This document shows, in pieces, positions 7,785 through 16,525 of a stretch of DNA of 35,736 nucleotides. Each line of letters begins with the position of its first letter. The first letter of the stretch is position 1. The notes below the pieces were generated by a model. That model ran no database searches and was not told the DNA's origin. It saw only the letters and a list, made by a program, of their open reading frames with translations. The position numbers and the translations under genes are program-made. Origin of the DNA: Oscillospiraceae bacterium (GTDB taxonomy: Bacteria > Bacillota > Clostridia > Oscillospirales > Oscillospiraceae); assembly GCA_022795735.1 (NCBI GenBank), contig JAAWHG010000026.1:1-35736 (forward strand), written 5' to 3'.

Positions 7785-9179
7785 TTAAAATCGGAAATAG
7801 AGGAACGGGTTAAAGGACCCGTCCACCAAACTGGCCGTGACCGCCGTCAGCAGTCCCACCATGGCCAGCGGCTCCAATACCGTCATTGCCCCGGCGTTTT
7901 CCATCCGGCGGCAGAGCCGTCCGCCCAGAGGCAGGGCGGCAAAGGCGCAGACAAGCAACAAAACCGCGTAGCTCTTCAGAAAATAGAGGGTCTCCCCCGT
8001 ACAGGCCGGAAGTCCGGACAGTCCCGCCATTCCCGCCAAATCGGACGCCGCGCCAGACAGACCGTCGGCATTGAATACCACAAAGCTGACCACAACCAGC
8101 AATAGAACGTAGACATGGCGGAGAACCACCGGAAGCCGCTCCAAAAACGTTCCATACACCGTCTTTTCCAGCGCCAGAATGATTCCGAAGCCAACGCCCC
8201 ACAGCACGAAATTCCAGTCCGCCCCATGCCAAAGGCCGGTCAGAAGCCATACAGCGGCCAGATTGCGCAGCCACTTTGCTTTGCTCACCCGGTTGCCGCC
8301 CAACGGAATATAGACGTAATCGCGAAACCAGCCGCCCATGGTCATATGCCAGCGCCGCCAGAACTCGGTGATGGAACGGGAAACGTAGGGGTAGTCGAAA
8401 TTTTCCGGGAAATGAAACCCAAAGACCCGCCCGAGGCCGATTGCCATATCGGAGTAGCCGGAAAAGTCAAAATAAATCTGAAACAGAAAGGCAACCGCAT
8501 AAATCCAATAGAAGAGGGTGCTCGGCTCGGCGGAGGAGCGAAACGCGGCGCACAGCTCACCCATACCGTTGGCGAGCAGCACCTTTTTCCCCAATCCAAC
8601 TACAAACCGCCGCAGCCCCAGAGCGACGTCCTCCAACCGGGTCCGCCGCGCCTCCAATTCCCCGGCCACGTCGGTATAGCGGACGATGGGACCGGCAATC
8701 AGCTGGGGAAACAGGCAGACAAAGGTGGCGAAGGTGGCAAAGTTTTTTTGCGCCCTGGCCCGGCCCCGGTAGACGTCGATGGTATAGGACATTGTTTGGA
8801 AGGTGTAGAAGCTGATGCCGATGGGGAGGGGCACGCCAAGGAGCGGGATATGGGTTCCCAGCAGAGCGTTCACCGAGCGCAGCAGAAAATCGGCATATTT
8901 AAAAAAACCGAGCAGTCCCAGGTTGACCGCGAGAGAACCCAACAGCAGCCCTTTGGCGAGCCGGGGCCGGTCCCGGAATTTCTCGATCAGCAAGCTCCAA
9001 ATAAAGTCGCAGACCGAGGAAATCAACAACAGGACCACATACCGCGGCTCTCCAAAGGCGTAAAAAACCAGACTCGCAACCAACAGCACGGCGTTGCGCA
9101 GCCCCTTGGGGGCGAGAAAATAGCAAAGCAGGGTCAACGGGAGGAACGCATAGAGAAAGGTGACGCTGGAAAAGAGCAT
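7785..9179 (-). CDS. MBOAT-family O-acyltransferase (AlgI/DltB-like)
   Basis: Polytopic enzyme that transfers acyl, usually acetyl, groups across the membrane to surface polymers. The 464-residue protein has about ten hydrophobic segments and the AlgI/PatA pattern: FLPQLIAGPIVRY, FDFSGYSDMAIGLGRVFGF, FWRRWHMTMGGWFRDYVYIPLGGNR (His near 277) and LLTGLWHGADWNFVLWG, whose His (near 318) is the expected catalytic residue. Start ATG at 9179 follows GGGGAGGGG. It is the middle gene of DUF4358-MBOAT-DHHW, a combination that recurs in Clostridia; with no alginate genes here, a cell-wall or capsular polymer is the likely acceptor. Confidence 0.92.
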   Translation of the reverse strand: MLFSSVTFLYAFLPLTLLCYFLAPKGLRNAVLLVASLVFYAFGEPRYVVLLLISSVCDFIWSLLIEKFRDRPRLAKGLLLGSLAVNLGLLGFFKYADFLLRSVNALLGTHIPLLGVPLPIGISFYTFQTMSYTIDVYRGRARAQKNFATFATFVCLFPQLIAGPIVRYTDVAGELEARRTRLEDVALGLRRFVVGLGKKVLLANGMGELCAAFRSSAEPSTLFYWIYAVAFLFQIYFDFSGYSDMAIGLGRVFGFHFPENFDYPYVSRSITEFWRRWHMTMGGWFRDYVYIPLGGNRVSKAKWLRNLAAVWLLTGLWHGADWNFVLWGVGFGIILALEKTVYGTFLERLPVVLRHVYVLLLVVVSFVVFNADGLSGAASDLAGMAGLSGLPACTGETLYFLKSYAVLLLVCAFAALPLGGRLCRRMENAGAMTVLEPLAMVGLLTAVTASLVDGSFNPFLYFRF

Positions 9180-9232
9180 ATGCCCCTCCCCTTTCTATCT
9201 TACTTGCAGAATCCCACTACAGAACGTTGGGT

Positions 9233-9826
9233 TTAACCCGCCGGGGCGGCGTCCACCGGAAAACCGTTCTCGTCCACCTCAACTACTTCAGCGGGCGGGA
9301 TATCGGCACCCAGCAAGTCGCCAGCCGGCTCGGGAATTTTAAGCTCATCCTCGGTGGGGGTCTCGCCGTAAAGGGCCTTGAAGTTGGTCAAAATCGCGTT
9401 GGCCGTCTCGCCGTTGGACATCACCAGCAGAATCGTCCCGCCGCAGCGGTCCACAACGGTCTTCTCCGCCTCCACACAAATCCACTTGCGGGGGTCGGCC
9501 TTTTCCCGCATGGTTTCCGCAACCTCTCCGGCCTTATCGGCGGGAACCCGCACCAACACCACCGAATGGGGCATCGCACTGATCAGCGCATCGGCCTGAA
9601 TGCCCTCATAGCCTTCCTGATACGGCGCGAAGGCAAAAAATTCAAAGTCGTCGGCGGTCAAAGCCGTGGGATTGGAATCGGGTAAATTGGGCACATCCTT
9701 GAGCGAGGCCGCAAGGACGTCCTCCAAACTCATTTTGGCCAGGGGATCGGCGTCCCCCTTACCGGCGCACGCGCCCAGCGAAAGGGCCAGCGACAGCGCG
9801 CAAAGAAGAGATAGCAGCTTTTTCAT
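9233..9826 (-). CDS. DUF4358-family lipoprotein
   Basis: The 197-residue product has a lipoprotein signal (MKKLLSLLCALSLALSLGAC, lipobox LGAC with Cys20) and a mature domain matching DUF4358 in style (DADDF-like start, alternating V/I strands such as SVVLVRVPADKAGEVAETMREK). Function is not established; in Clostridia it is often the partner of MBOAT/DHHW genes, and here it leads that operon with 53 bases to the MBOAT gene. I start at the inner ATG (9826), ten bases from AAGGA; an ATG at 9835 lies directly on the ribosome site. It may chaperone or tether the acylation complex, which is inference. Confidence 0.75.
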   Translation of the reverse strand: MKKLLSLLCALSLALSLGACAGKGDADPLAKMSLEDVLAASLKDVPNLPDSNPTALTADDFEFFAFAPYQEGYEGIQADALISAMPHSVVLVRVPADKAGEVAETMREKADPRKWICVEAEKTVVDRCGGTILLVMSNGETANAILTNFKALYGETPTEDELKIPEPAGDLLGADIPPAEVVEVDENGFPVDAAPAG

Positions 9827-9861
9827 AACAATCATTTCCTTTCAAATCATAATCAAATCGT

Positions 9862-9890
9862 ATCATAATTCAATGTGGCGCCACCGACAA
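9862..9890 (-). promoter_or_regulatory. Promoter of the DUF4358-MBOAT-DHHW operon
   Basis: Minus strand: TTGTCG (9885-9890), 17-bp spacer, TATGAT (9862-9867). The spacer contains the perfect palindrome GTGGCGCCAC (9875-9884), a possible operator. Confidence 0.6.
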
Positions 9891-9942
9891 CTTAGACGGC
9901 CCGCGTCAAAAATTGTTCCCAGAAAATAAAAAAAGTTTTCCC

Positions 9943-9971
9943 TTGCCATCCGTGGGACAATCCCATACAAT
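9943..9971 (+). promoter_or_regulatory. ung promoter
   Basis: TTGCCA (9943-9948), 17-bp spacer, TACAAT (9966-9971), 38 bases before the ung start. The spacer holds a short dyad TGGGA-CAA-TCCCA. Confidence 0.65.
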
Positions 9972-10009
9972 AGAAATACATCAATTTCAGAAAAAGCGAG
10001 GACTTTTCT

Positions 10010-10684
10010 ATGGATACCAACGCCCTGAAGCCCTGGCTCCCCCTGCTGGGCGGCGAGCTGGAAAAACCCTATTTTGCCGCGCTGTCCCGGCAGGTGGACA
10101 GCGCACGCGCCGCCGGAACCGTTTTCCCGCCGGAGGCGGAGGTCTTCCGCGCCTTTTCCCTGACGCCGCCAGAGCGGGTCCGTGCGGTCATTTTAGGCCA
10201 GGATCCCTATCACGAGCCGGGTCAGGCCAGCGGACTGGCCTTCTCGGTCCGGAGCGGGGTTAAGCTGCCCCCCTCCCTTCGGAATATCTTCCGTGAGCTG
10301 GAGGATGATCTGGGCTGCCCACCGCCCGCCGGCGGCGACCTGTCTGGCTGGGCGTCCCAGGGGGTGCTGCTCCTCAACGCCGTACTGACCGTCTCGGCGG
10401 GCCAGGCAAACAGCCACCGCGACTACGGCTGGCAAACCTTCACCGACGCGGTGGCGCTGTCGCTGGCGGCGCTGCCCCAGCCGGTCGCCTTTGTGCTCTG
10501 GGGTGCCCAGGCGCAAAAAAAGGCCGCCGCCGCCCAAAATTCCCCCCATCCAAGGCTGGTGCTGAAATCGCCCCATCCCAGTCCCCTCTCGGCCCGCCGG
10601 GGATTTTTTGGCAGCCGTCCCTTCTCGCAAATTAACGCGTTTTTGGACAAGCACGGCGAAAAATCCATCGACTTTTCCCGCTGA
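10010..10684 (+). CDS. ung: Uracil-DNA glycosylase (family 1)
   Basis: Removes uracil from DNA to start base-excision repair. The 224 residues contain the water-activating motif GQDPYHEPGQA (about 62-72, Asp64 catalytic), AFSVRSGVKLPPSLRNIF, the WASQGVLLLNAVLTV uracil-binding strand with Asn, VLWGAQAQKK, and the minor-groove loop HPSPLSARRGFFG (about 189-201, catalytic His). Length is usual. The start is ATG at 10010 with a weak GAGG eight bases upstream. It has its own promoter and stands alone, divergent from the acylation operon. Confidence 0.97.
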   Translation: MDTNALKPWLPLLGGELEKPYFAALSRQVDSARAAGTVFPPEAEVFRAFSLTPPERVRAVILGQDPYHEPGQASGLAFSVRSGVKLPPSLRNIFRELEDDLGCPPPAGGDLSGWASQGVLLLNAVLTVSAGQANSHRDYGWQTFTDAVALSLAALPQPVAFVLWGAQAQKKAAAAQNSPHPRLVLKSPHPSPLSARRGFFGSRPFSQINAFLDKHGEKSIDFSR

Positions 10685-10717
10685 CATTACAATAAAATTA
10701 CAACCTTCTTTGAGGGA

Positions 10718-10747
10718 TTGACCGGGACAGGCTAGAGATAGTATACT
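10718..10747 (+). promoter_or_regulatory. Promoter of the SLH protein gene
   Basis: TTGACC (10718-10723), 18-bp spacer, TATACT (10742-10747), 39 bases before the TTG start. Confidence 0.65.
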
Positions 10748-10786
10748 ATTCACAGACAAATCTTACTCGAGAGGAGGAAACGCCCC

Positions 10787-11905
10787 TTGAAGAGGAGACT
10801 GACCGTTTTGTTAACCCTGGCGCTGCTGTTCAGCGTGCTGCCGTTCGCCTCGGGGGCGGCGCCTGAAACGGGCTATTTTACCGACTGGGACCTGGTTCAA
10901 CAAAAAGCCGCCGTGGCGATGCTCACCGACCTGGGACTGGTATCCGGTTATGACGACGGGTCCTTTCAGCCCGAGCGTCCCGTGAACCGGGCCGAGGCGT
11001 CAAAGGTAATCGCCGGTCTGCTGGCCCCCGAGCTGACGGCGGACGCTGTCTGCCGGTTTCCCGACGCCGCCGAAAGCTGGGCGGCCGGTTACATAGAGCT
11101 CTGCGCCGAACGGGGCGTCATCTCCGGCCCCGCCGGAAGCGACTTCCGCCCCGGGGACGCGGTGACCATTCGGGAACTCGCCAAAATGCTGCTGGCCGTC
11201 CTCGGCTATGACGCCGAACGTTTCACCGGTCCCGATTGGGCTGCCGCAACCGACGCCGCAGCGGCGGCGGCCGGGCTGTATAACGGCGACGAAGGCGACA
11301 AGGGCCGCACCGCCAGCCGCGAGGAGACCTGCCTGCTGCTGAACAACGCCTTGCAGGCCAGCGTCGTTCAGGGCTTCACCGAGACAGGCGAGCCGGTCTA
11401 TCATCTCGACGAAATGCTGGAACCCAAAACCCTGCTGGAGCTGCGGTTTGAAGCCGTCCCGGTGACCGGGGTGGTGCAGGCCAACGCGAAAGCCGACCTT
11501 CGGACCGAAGGGGAAAAGCTTGGTAAGGACTGTATTCGGCTCAGCGGCTATGTCAAGGATTTTCAGGTTTCGGCCCAAACCGCCCAGGATGAAAGTCTGT
11601 TGGGCCATCGGGTCATCCTTTACGCACGGTTGGGGCCGGACGGAAACGAAGTCTTGGGAACCCCGGCAATCAGCCCCGATGAAGTCTCCCACGACGTCAC
11701 CGGTCGTGAGCTGTTGAACGCCGTTATGGACGTCGGGGGACTGTACATGGACGACAACACGGCCTATTACCTGAACTATGCGCCAACCGACGCCGCCTCT
11801 TTAAAAAGCCTGGAAGACGGCGAACGGGTGTCGGTAATCGACCACGACGGCAACCGGGTGGTGGACGTCGTGCTGATTTACCGGGAGGCGGAAGACGAAC
11901 CGTAA
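10787..11905 (+). CDS. Secreted S-layer-homology (SLH) domain protein
   Basis: A wall-anchored exported protein. It begins at a TTG codon nine bases from AGGAGG; the 372 residues have a signal peptide (KRRLTVLLTLALLFSVLPFASGA), then three SLH repeats (about 30-190) with the motifs GLVSGYDDGSFQPERPVNRAEASKVIA and GVISGPAGSDFRPGDAVTIRELAKMLL. The remaining 180 residues, including a VTGVVQANAKADLRTEG start and many short strands, match no family I know and could be the functional domain facing outward. The pseudosaccharide-binding SLH unit implies a pyruvylated secondary wall polymer. Single gene, own promoter, strong shared terminator. Confidence 0.85.
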   Translation: MKRRLTVLLTLALLFSVLPFASGAAPETGYFTDWDLVQQKAAVAMLTDLGLVSGYDDGSFQPERPVNRAEASKVIAGLLAPELTADAVCRFPDAAESWAAGYIELCAERGVISGPAGSDFRPGDAVTIRELAKMLLAVLGYDAERFTGPDWAAATDAAAAAAGLYNGDEGDKGRTASREETCLLLNNALQASVVQGFTETGEPVYHLDEMLEPKTLLELRFEAVPVTGVVQANAKADLRTEGEKLGKDCIRLSGYVKDFQVSAQTAQDESLLGHRVILYARLGPDGNEVLGTPAISPDEVSHDVTGRELLNAVMDVGGLYMDDNTAYYLNYAPTDAASLKSLEDGERVSVIDHDGNRVVDVVLIYREAEDEP

Positions 11906-11932
11906 CCTTTCACCAGCGTTTCATTTGTATAT

Positions 11933-11975
11933 TAAAGCCCCGTACAACCCTTTAACCGGATTGTACGGGGCTTTA
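11933..11975. terminator. Bidirectional terminator between the SLH gene and ygfK
   Basis: A 14-bp perfect stem, AAAGCCCCGTACAA (11934-11947) with TTGTACGGGGCTTT (11961-11974), and T runs outward on both strands. It separates the convergent SLH and ygfK genes. Confidence 0.9.
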
Positions 11976-11976
11976 C

Positions 11977-14931
11977 TTATGCCATCAGGTAACCATAGTT
12001 GGACAAAACCGTTATAATCAAGGTCTCAATCCCGGCGGGAAGACCATTTTTCGGGTCGGACAGGTCGGCATGGAAGACTTTGCCGTCCAGGCGGACCAAA
12101 ATCTGATTGCCGCCCAGTGGGAGGAAGCCCTGGTTCGCTTCGCTCTCATCAAATCCCTCCCGCGTGGCGAACAGGGTAAATTTGTCGCGATAAGGGGCCG
12201 AATCATAGGGACAGAAGACGGCGCAGTTGCCGCACTCGTTGCACATCTGATCTATGTGCAAAATCTGATGGCTGCCGTCGGGCATTGAAATGGACACGTT
12301 GGCCCGGTTGGGGCACACGTCGGCGCAGCACTCACACACCACGTTGCAGCTCAGGCAGCGTTCCCCTTCGCTCTTGGCGGAATCGCACAGAATCCCCTTC
12401 TTCGCCACCGCAGCAGCGCGGCCCGCCTTGGAATGGATGGGAATGGAATACTTGTAAACCGAACCAATAACCACATCGGCGAAAGCCTGCGCGTCGGCGA
12501 TGCCCTCCACCACCGTGGCCGGCCCGCGCATCGCGTCGCCTCCAACGAAAACGTTGTCCACGTTGGTGCGGAAGCCGGGCAGACCGTCAACGTTCAACTG
12601 AACGCTGTTGGCTTCAAAGACCGTGCCATCCACCTTTTCGCCCACCGCCGAAATCACGGTATCACACGCAATCTCAAACAGCTCCCCGGTGGGTTCCGGC
12701 TTCCTGCGTCCCGAAGCATCCGGCTCGCCCAGCCGCAGTTTTTCGCAGACCAGTTTCTCGTTCTTCTGCTCTTTGGGAGCGGCCAGCTCCATAAATTGTA
12801 CCCCATCGGCGAGGGCAAGCTCCAGCTCTTCGGCGTCGGCGGGCATATATTTGCGCGTCCGGCGGTAGACCACCGTGGAAGATTTGGCCCCTGCCTTGCG
12901 GGCGGCCCGCGCCGCGTCCATGGCGGTGTTGCCGCCGCCTACCACCGCGACATGGCCGAGCGAAACCTTTTTGCCCGCCTTGAGGTCCTTCAGCCAGCCA
13001 ATGACCGGGACCACATTGCCCGGAAGGTCCAGACCGCCCGCTTTCCACGCGCCGACGGCGTAGAAAATGTGGGTAAAGCCGTCCTTCTTCAACGCCTCTG
13101 CGGACGGAGCCTCGGTGTTCAGCCGGATATCCACCCCCAGCTTTTCCAGCACGGCGGCGTCCTTGTCAATGGCCTCGTCCTGGATGCGGAAGGAGGGAAT
13201 CACCTGCCGCACCACACCGCCCAATTGTTCCGCGCGCTCGTAAAGGGTGACCGGAATACCCGCCCGCGCGACAAAGTAGGCCGCCGCCATACCGGTCGGG
13301 CCGCCGCCGGCAATGGCCGCCCTTGTCCCCGTTCCGGCGGGAACCGGCTTTTTCAGCTTGGCGGTGTATTCCGCGTAACCCCGCTCCGCCGCCGCCAGCT
13401 TGGCAGCCCGAATGTTGACCGGGGTGTCGTAAAAGTTGCGGGTACACTTGCTCATACAGCGGTGGGCGCAAATGGTTCCCGTGATAAAGGGCAGAGGGTT
13501 CTTCTCCATAATCAGCCGCAGCGCGGAGGCATACTTGCCCTGACGGACCAGCTCCACGTATTCGGGAATATCCTGCCCAATGGGGCAGCCTCCCTTACAG
13601 GGGGCGGTAAAGCAGTCGAACAGAGGGACCTTTTCGGCCAGCTTGCGCCGGGGCAGCGGCTTGACCGCCTTGACATGGTGCTTTTCGCTGCGGGACGCCT
13701 CGGCCAGCCGTCCCACACCGTCCACATCCACCCGGGAGAAGGGAGCGAAGGGCAGCCCGTCCAGCTTGGCGGCAATCTGGGTAAAGCGCTGGTAACCGCC
13801 CGGCTTGAGCTCGGTGGTCGCCATGGTGATGGGCCAGACGTTGCAGGCGAACAGTTTATCAATATTAAAATAGTCCGCGCCGCCGGCATAGCTGATGCGG
13901 AGCCTGCCGTCAAAATCCTTGGAGAGGCGGCGCACCATCTCCACCGTCAGCGGGAAGAGCGATTTCCCGGCCATGTACATTTCCTCGCTGGGCAGCTCTC
14001 CACGGGTCACGTCCACCGGGAAGGTGTTGGACAGCTTGAGGCCAAATTCCAGCCCCTTGGTTCCGGCCAGCGCCTGGAGCCGACGGAACATCGGCACCGC
14101 GTCGGCGTATTGCAGGTCCTCGTTGAAATGGTGCTCGTCAAAGACGATGTAGTCATACCCCATTGCGTCAAGGATATCCCTAGCCGTCTGATAGCCCAAA
14201 ATGGTGGGATTGCACTTGACAAAGGTGTGCAGGCCCTTCTCGGTGAGAAGATGGGAGGCAATGCGCTCGATCTCGTCGGGCGGGCAGCCGTGAAGGGTGG
14301 AGACGGTAACGCTGCGGGAGATACGCGGGGAAATCCCGTTGATATAGGCCGTCTCACCGGGATACATAGATTTTAAGGCCGCGATGCAGTCGAGGAAGAC
14401 CGGATTTTCGGAAGCGTCCATCATATTGTCGAGGAAGGTATTCACCTTTTCCCCCTTGACGCCCTCTAAATCGTAGCCAACCGACATGTTGAAAACAAAC
14501 CCGTCGGGCCCGCCCAGGCCGTAGAGCCTGGAAATCATTTTGATGGCGCACCACGCTTTGACGTACTCCACATACGCCTGGGAGACATAGAGCTCGGTGG
14601 ACCATTCACAGTTATAGCACTCGTCCTCGGCCAGGATGCAGGGACGGCTGACGCAGGCGGCCAGCTCCGCGCCGTCCATCTTCTGCACTGTTTTAAGCTC
14701 AAAGAACCGGGCCCCGGCAAAATAGGCGGCAATGATATTTTGAGCCAGTTGGGTGTTGGGGCCGGCGGCGGGACCAAAGGGCGTTTCAATCCGTTCGTCG
14801 AAAATGGGAAGCTCCTTCTGTCCGGCAACATAGGGCCGGCGTACTCCAAAAACGGAACCCTCCCGCCGGTACTCCGACGCAATCCAGGTCATCAGGCGGC
14901 GAAAGGGAATGGGGGTCATCAGTTCAGACAT
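11977..14931 (-). CDS. ygfK: YgfK-type flavin/iron-sulfur oxidoreductase (putative selenate reductase subunit family)
   Basis: The 984-residue protein is built like YgfK, annotated in E. coli as a possible selenate reductase subunit and now tied to anaerobic purine breakdown. In order: a TIM-barrel flavin domain related to dihydroorotate/dihydropyrimidine dehydrogenases (about 1-430, SVFGVRRPYVAGQKELPIF, GGADYFNID); a Fe-S helical domain with PCKGGCPIGQDIPEY (about 438-455) and CAHRCMSKC; a GltD-like FAD/NAD(P)H pair (AIAGGGPTGMAAAYF near 540, VVGGGNTAMDAARAARKAG near 660); and a C-terminal ferredoxin (CLSCNVVCECCADVCP near 859, CNECGNCAVFCP near 900). AGGAGG precedes the ATG. It lies 48 bases after ssnA, so one transcript is likely. 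Exact substrate in this organism is not proven by sequence. Confidence 0.92.
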   Translation of the reverse strand: MSELMTPIPFRRLMTWIASEYRREGSVFGVRRPYVAGQKELPIFDERIETPFGPAAGPNTQLAQNIIAAYFAGARFFELKTVQKMDGAELAACVSRPCILAEDECYNCEWSTELYVSQAYVEYVKAWCAIKMISRLYGLGGPDGFVFNMSVGYDLEGVKGEKVNTFLDNMMDASENPVFLDCIAALKSMYPGETAYINGISPRISRSVTVSTLHGCPPDEIERIASHLLTEKGLHTFVKCNPTILGYQTARDILDAMGYDYIVFDEHHFNEDLQYADAVPMFRRLQALAGTKGLEFGLKLSNTFPVDVTRGELPSEEMYMAGKSLFPLTVEMVRRLSKDFDGRLRISYAGGADYFNIDKLFACNVWPITMATTELKPGGYQRFTQIAAKLDGLPFAPFSRVDVDGVGRLAEASRSEKHHVKAVKPLPRRKLAEKVPLFDCFTAPCKGGCPIGQDIPEYVELVRQGKYASALRLIMEKNPLPFITGTICAHRCMSKCTRNFYDTPVNIRAAKLAAAERGYAEYTAKLKKPVPAGTGTRAAIAGGGPTGMAAAYFVARAGIPVTLYERAEQLGGVVRQVIPSFRIQDEAIDKDAAVLEKLGVDIRLNTEAPSAEALKKDGFTHIFYAVGAWKAGGLDLPGNVVPVIGWLKDLKAGKKVSLGHVAVVGGGNTAMDAARAARKAGAKSSTVVYRRTRKYMPADAEELELALADGVQFMELAAPKEQKNEKLVCEKLRLGEPDASGRRKPEPTGELFEIACDTVISAVGEKVDGTVFEANSVQLNVDGLPGFRTNVDNVFVGGDAMRGPATVVEGIADAQAFADVVIGSVYKYSIPIHSKAGRAAAVAKKGILCDSAKSEGERCLSCNVVCECCADVCPNRANVSISMPDGSHQILHIDQMCNECGNCAVFCPYDSAPYRDKFTLFATREGFDESEANQGFLPLGGNQILVRLDGKVFHADLSDPKNGLPAGIETLIITVLSNYGYLMA

Positions 14932-14979
14932 ATCGTTTCCTCCTTTTGCGCACAGGGTTCAAACTTCGGACAAAAATTC

Positions 14980-16320
14980 CTAATAGGCGCGATGATTCAG
15001 CGCCCCCCACAGCTTCTTTGACTCTTCCAGAATGCGGGCGTTGACCGCCTCCTCGTCGACTCCCACCAATTCGCGGTCCTTCATCAAAATCCTGCCGTTG
15101 GCGATGGTGGTCTGGCACTGGCGGCCCGTCATGCCGAAGAGCATGTGCCCGTCGATGTTTTCGGCCGAGAAGGGCGTGAAGGGCTTGTAGTCCATGACAA
15201 TGATGTCAGCCGCCGCGCCGGGCTTCAGCACGCCGAGCGGAAGGTCAAAATATTGGGCGGCAGCCTTGGCGTTGTTTTCAAACAGCATGGAGGTGACCTC
15301 ACACCAGCCAACGTTGGGCATGCAGGCGTTGTGCCGCTGAATTGTCAACGCAGCCTTGAGCGATTCCAGCATATCGTTGGTATAGGCGTCGGTGCCCAGC
15401 CCAACGGTAATTCCATGCCGGAACAGCTGGAGCACCGGGGAGCAGCCCACGGCGTTGCCCATATTGGACTCCGGGTTGTTGACACACATGGTCCCGGTCT
15501 CCTTGATGATTTCCATCTCAGCCGTATTGACATGGATGCAGTGGCCCAAAATGGTCTTGGGTCCCAAAATCCCATGGTCCTGAAGACGCTGCACCGGACG
15601 GCGCCCATAGTTTTGGAGGGAGTCGTAGACGTCGTTCATACCCTCCGATACATGGATGTGGTAACCGGTCCGGCCATTGTTGGCCTCAACCATGCGCTCA
15701 AAGGTCTTGTCGGAGATGGTAAACAGGGCGTGCCCGCCGAACATGGCGGCCAGCATCGGGTCTTTTTCCTTCTCACAATGGGCAATGAAGTCCGCGTTCT
15801 CCCGAATGGCCTGGAGGCACTTCTCCTCGCCGTCGCGGTCCGACGTTTCGTAACAGAGGCAGGAACGGATGCCAAACTGCTTGGCAGACGCCGCGATTTC
15901 AAAGAGAGAGCCGGGAATCTCGCAGAAGGAAGCGTGGTGGTCGAAGATGGTCGTAACCCCCTGCTTGATGCAGTCTATGTAAAGGGCGTCGGCAGAGGCG
16001 CGGGTGCCCTTTAAGGTCAGGTGGCGGTCGATGTACCACCACTGGCCGTCCAGTACCTCATAGAAATTGGTGGGGTTGAAGCCGTCGATGGACAGCCCGC
16101 GGGCCAGTGCGGAATAGATGTGGGTATGCGCGTTGATGAAGGCGGGCATGATGACGCCGCCTCTGGCGTCAACGCGTTCCGCCTGGGGATATTGCGTCTG
16201 TAACGCCCCCTCCTCTCCCACGGCCAGAATAGACGAACCGTCGAAGACTACCGCCCCCCTTTCATAATAAGGGTGCGACGGATCGCGGGTAATCAGCTTA
16301 CCGTTGGTTACAATATACAT
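14980..16320 (-). CDS. ssnA: SsnA-type metal-dependent amidohydrolase
   Basis: Amidohydrolase-superfamily enzyme next to ygfK in E. coli and in gut purine-degrading bacteria, probably deaminating or opening a purine-derived ring. The 446 residues show the metal-binding motif PAFINAHTHIYSALARG (near 58-74), HVSEG (near 225), GHCIHV (near 258) and the metal Asp in GLGTDAYTND (near 305-314), with an N-terminal and C-terminal beta sandwich (QCTTIANGRILMKDRELVGVDE-type). Start ATG at 16320 has AGGAGG. First gene of ssnA-ygfK. Its 200-base leader contains a terminator and a long-range helix, suggesting RNA-level control. Confidence 0.92.
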   Translation of the reverse strand: MYIVTNGKLITRDPSHPYYERGAVVFDGSSILAVGEEGALQTQYPQAERVDARGGVIMPAFINAHTHIYSALARGLSIDGFNPTNFYEVLDGQWWYIDRHLTLKGTRASADALYIDCIKQGVTTIFDHHASFCEIPGSLFEIAASAKQFGIRSCLCYETSDRDGEEKCLQAIRENADFIAHCEKEKDPMLAAMFGGHALFTISDKTFERMVEANNGRTGYHIHVSEGMNDVYDSLQNYGRRPVQRLQDHGILGPKTILGHCIHVNTAEMEIIKETGTMCVNNPESNMGNAVGCSPVLQLFRHGITVGLGTDAYTNDMLESLKAALTIQRHNACMPNVGWCEVTSMLFENNAKAAAQYFDLPLGVLKPGAAADIIVMDYKPFTPFSAENIDGHMLFGMTGRQCQTTIANGRILMKDRELVGVDEEAVNARILEESKKLWGALNHRAY

Positions 16321-16352
16321 AGCAGCAGACCTCCTTCGTCAAATCGAAGCAC

Positions 16353-16442
16353 CTGTATTCATAACCGGGGAGTGCCGGGGGATATTGCGGTCCTGCAAGA
16401 TAAAAGACCTGGCAAGACGGCGTTCATTGATTTTGAATACAG
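16353..16442 (-). ncRNA. Structured ssnA leader element (possible riboswitch/attenuator part)
   Basis: On the minus strand a perfect 9-bp helix CTGTATTCA (16434-16442) with TGAATACAG (16353-16361) encloses 72 bases that can form GGTC/GACC and CCGG/CCGG hairpins and hold two copies of TCTTGC-CAGG-like sequence. It ends 32 bases before the ssnA start codon and follows the intrinsic terminator at 16447. The shape is that of a junction aptamer, but I match no known riboswitch class; the purine aptamer core is absent. The functional call is inference. Confidence 0.45.
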
Positions 16443-16446
16443 ATTC

Positions 16447-16483
16447 TAAAAAAACTGCCTCAAACCCATGCGGTTTGAAGCAG
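16447..16483 (-). terminator. Intrinsic terminator within the ssnA leader
   Basis: Minus strand: CTGCTTCAAACC pairs with GGTTTGAGGCAG (one G-U/mismatch position), 5-base loop, followed by seven T. It lies between the predicted ssnA promoter and the start codon, so it is either an attenuator or the end of a separate short RNA. Confidence 0.8.
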
Positions 16484-16525
16484 CCCGTGCGCGTAACACT
16501 TCGTTTCAGCTACAACTCTATTTTT

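Noticed and set aside
9953..9965. TGGGA-CAA-TCCCA dyad in the ung promoter as an SOS operator
   Set aside because: It does not resemble the box at lexA and ung is usually not SOS-controlled; it could be chance in a 17-base spacer.
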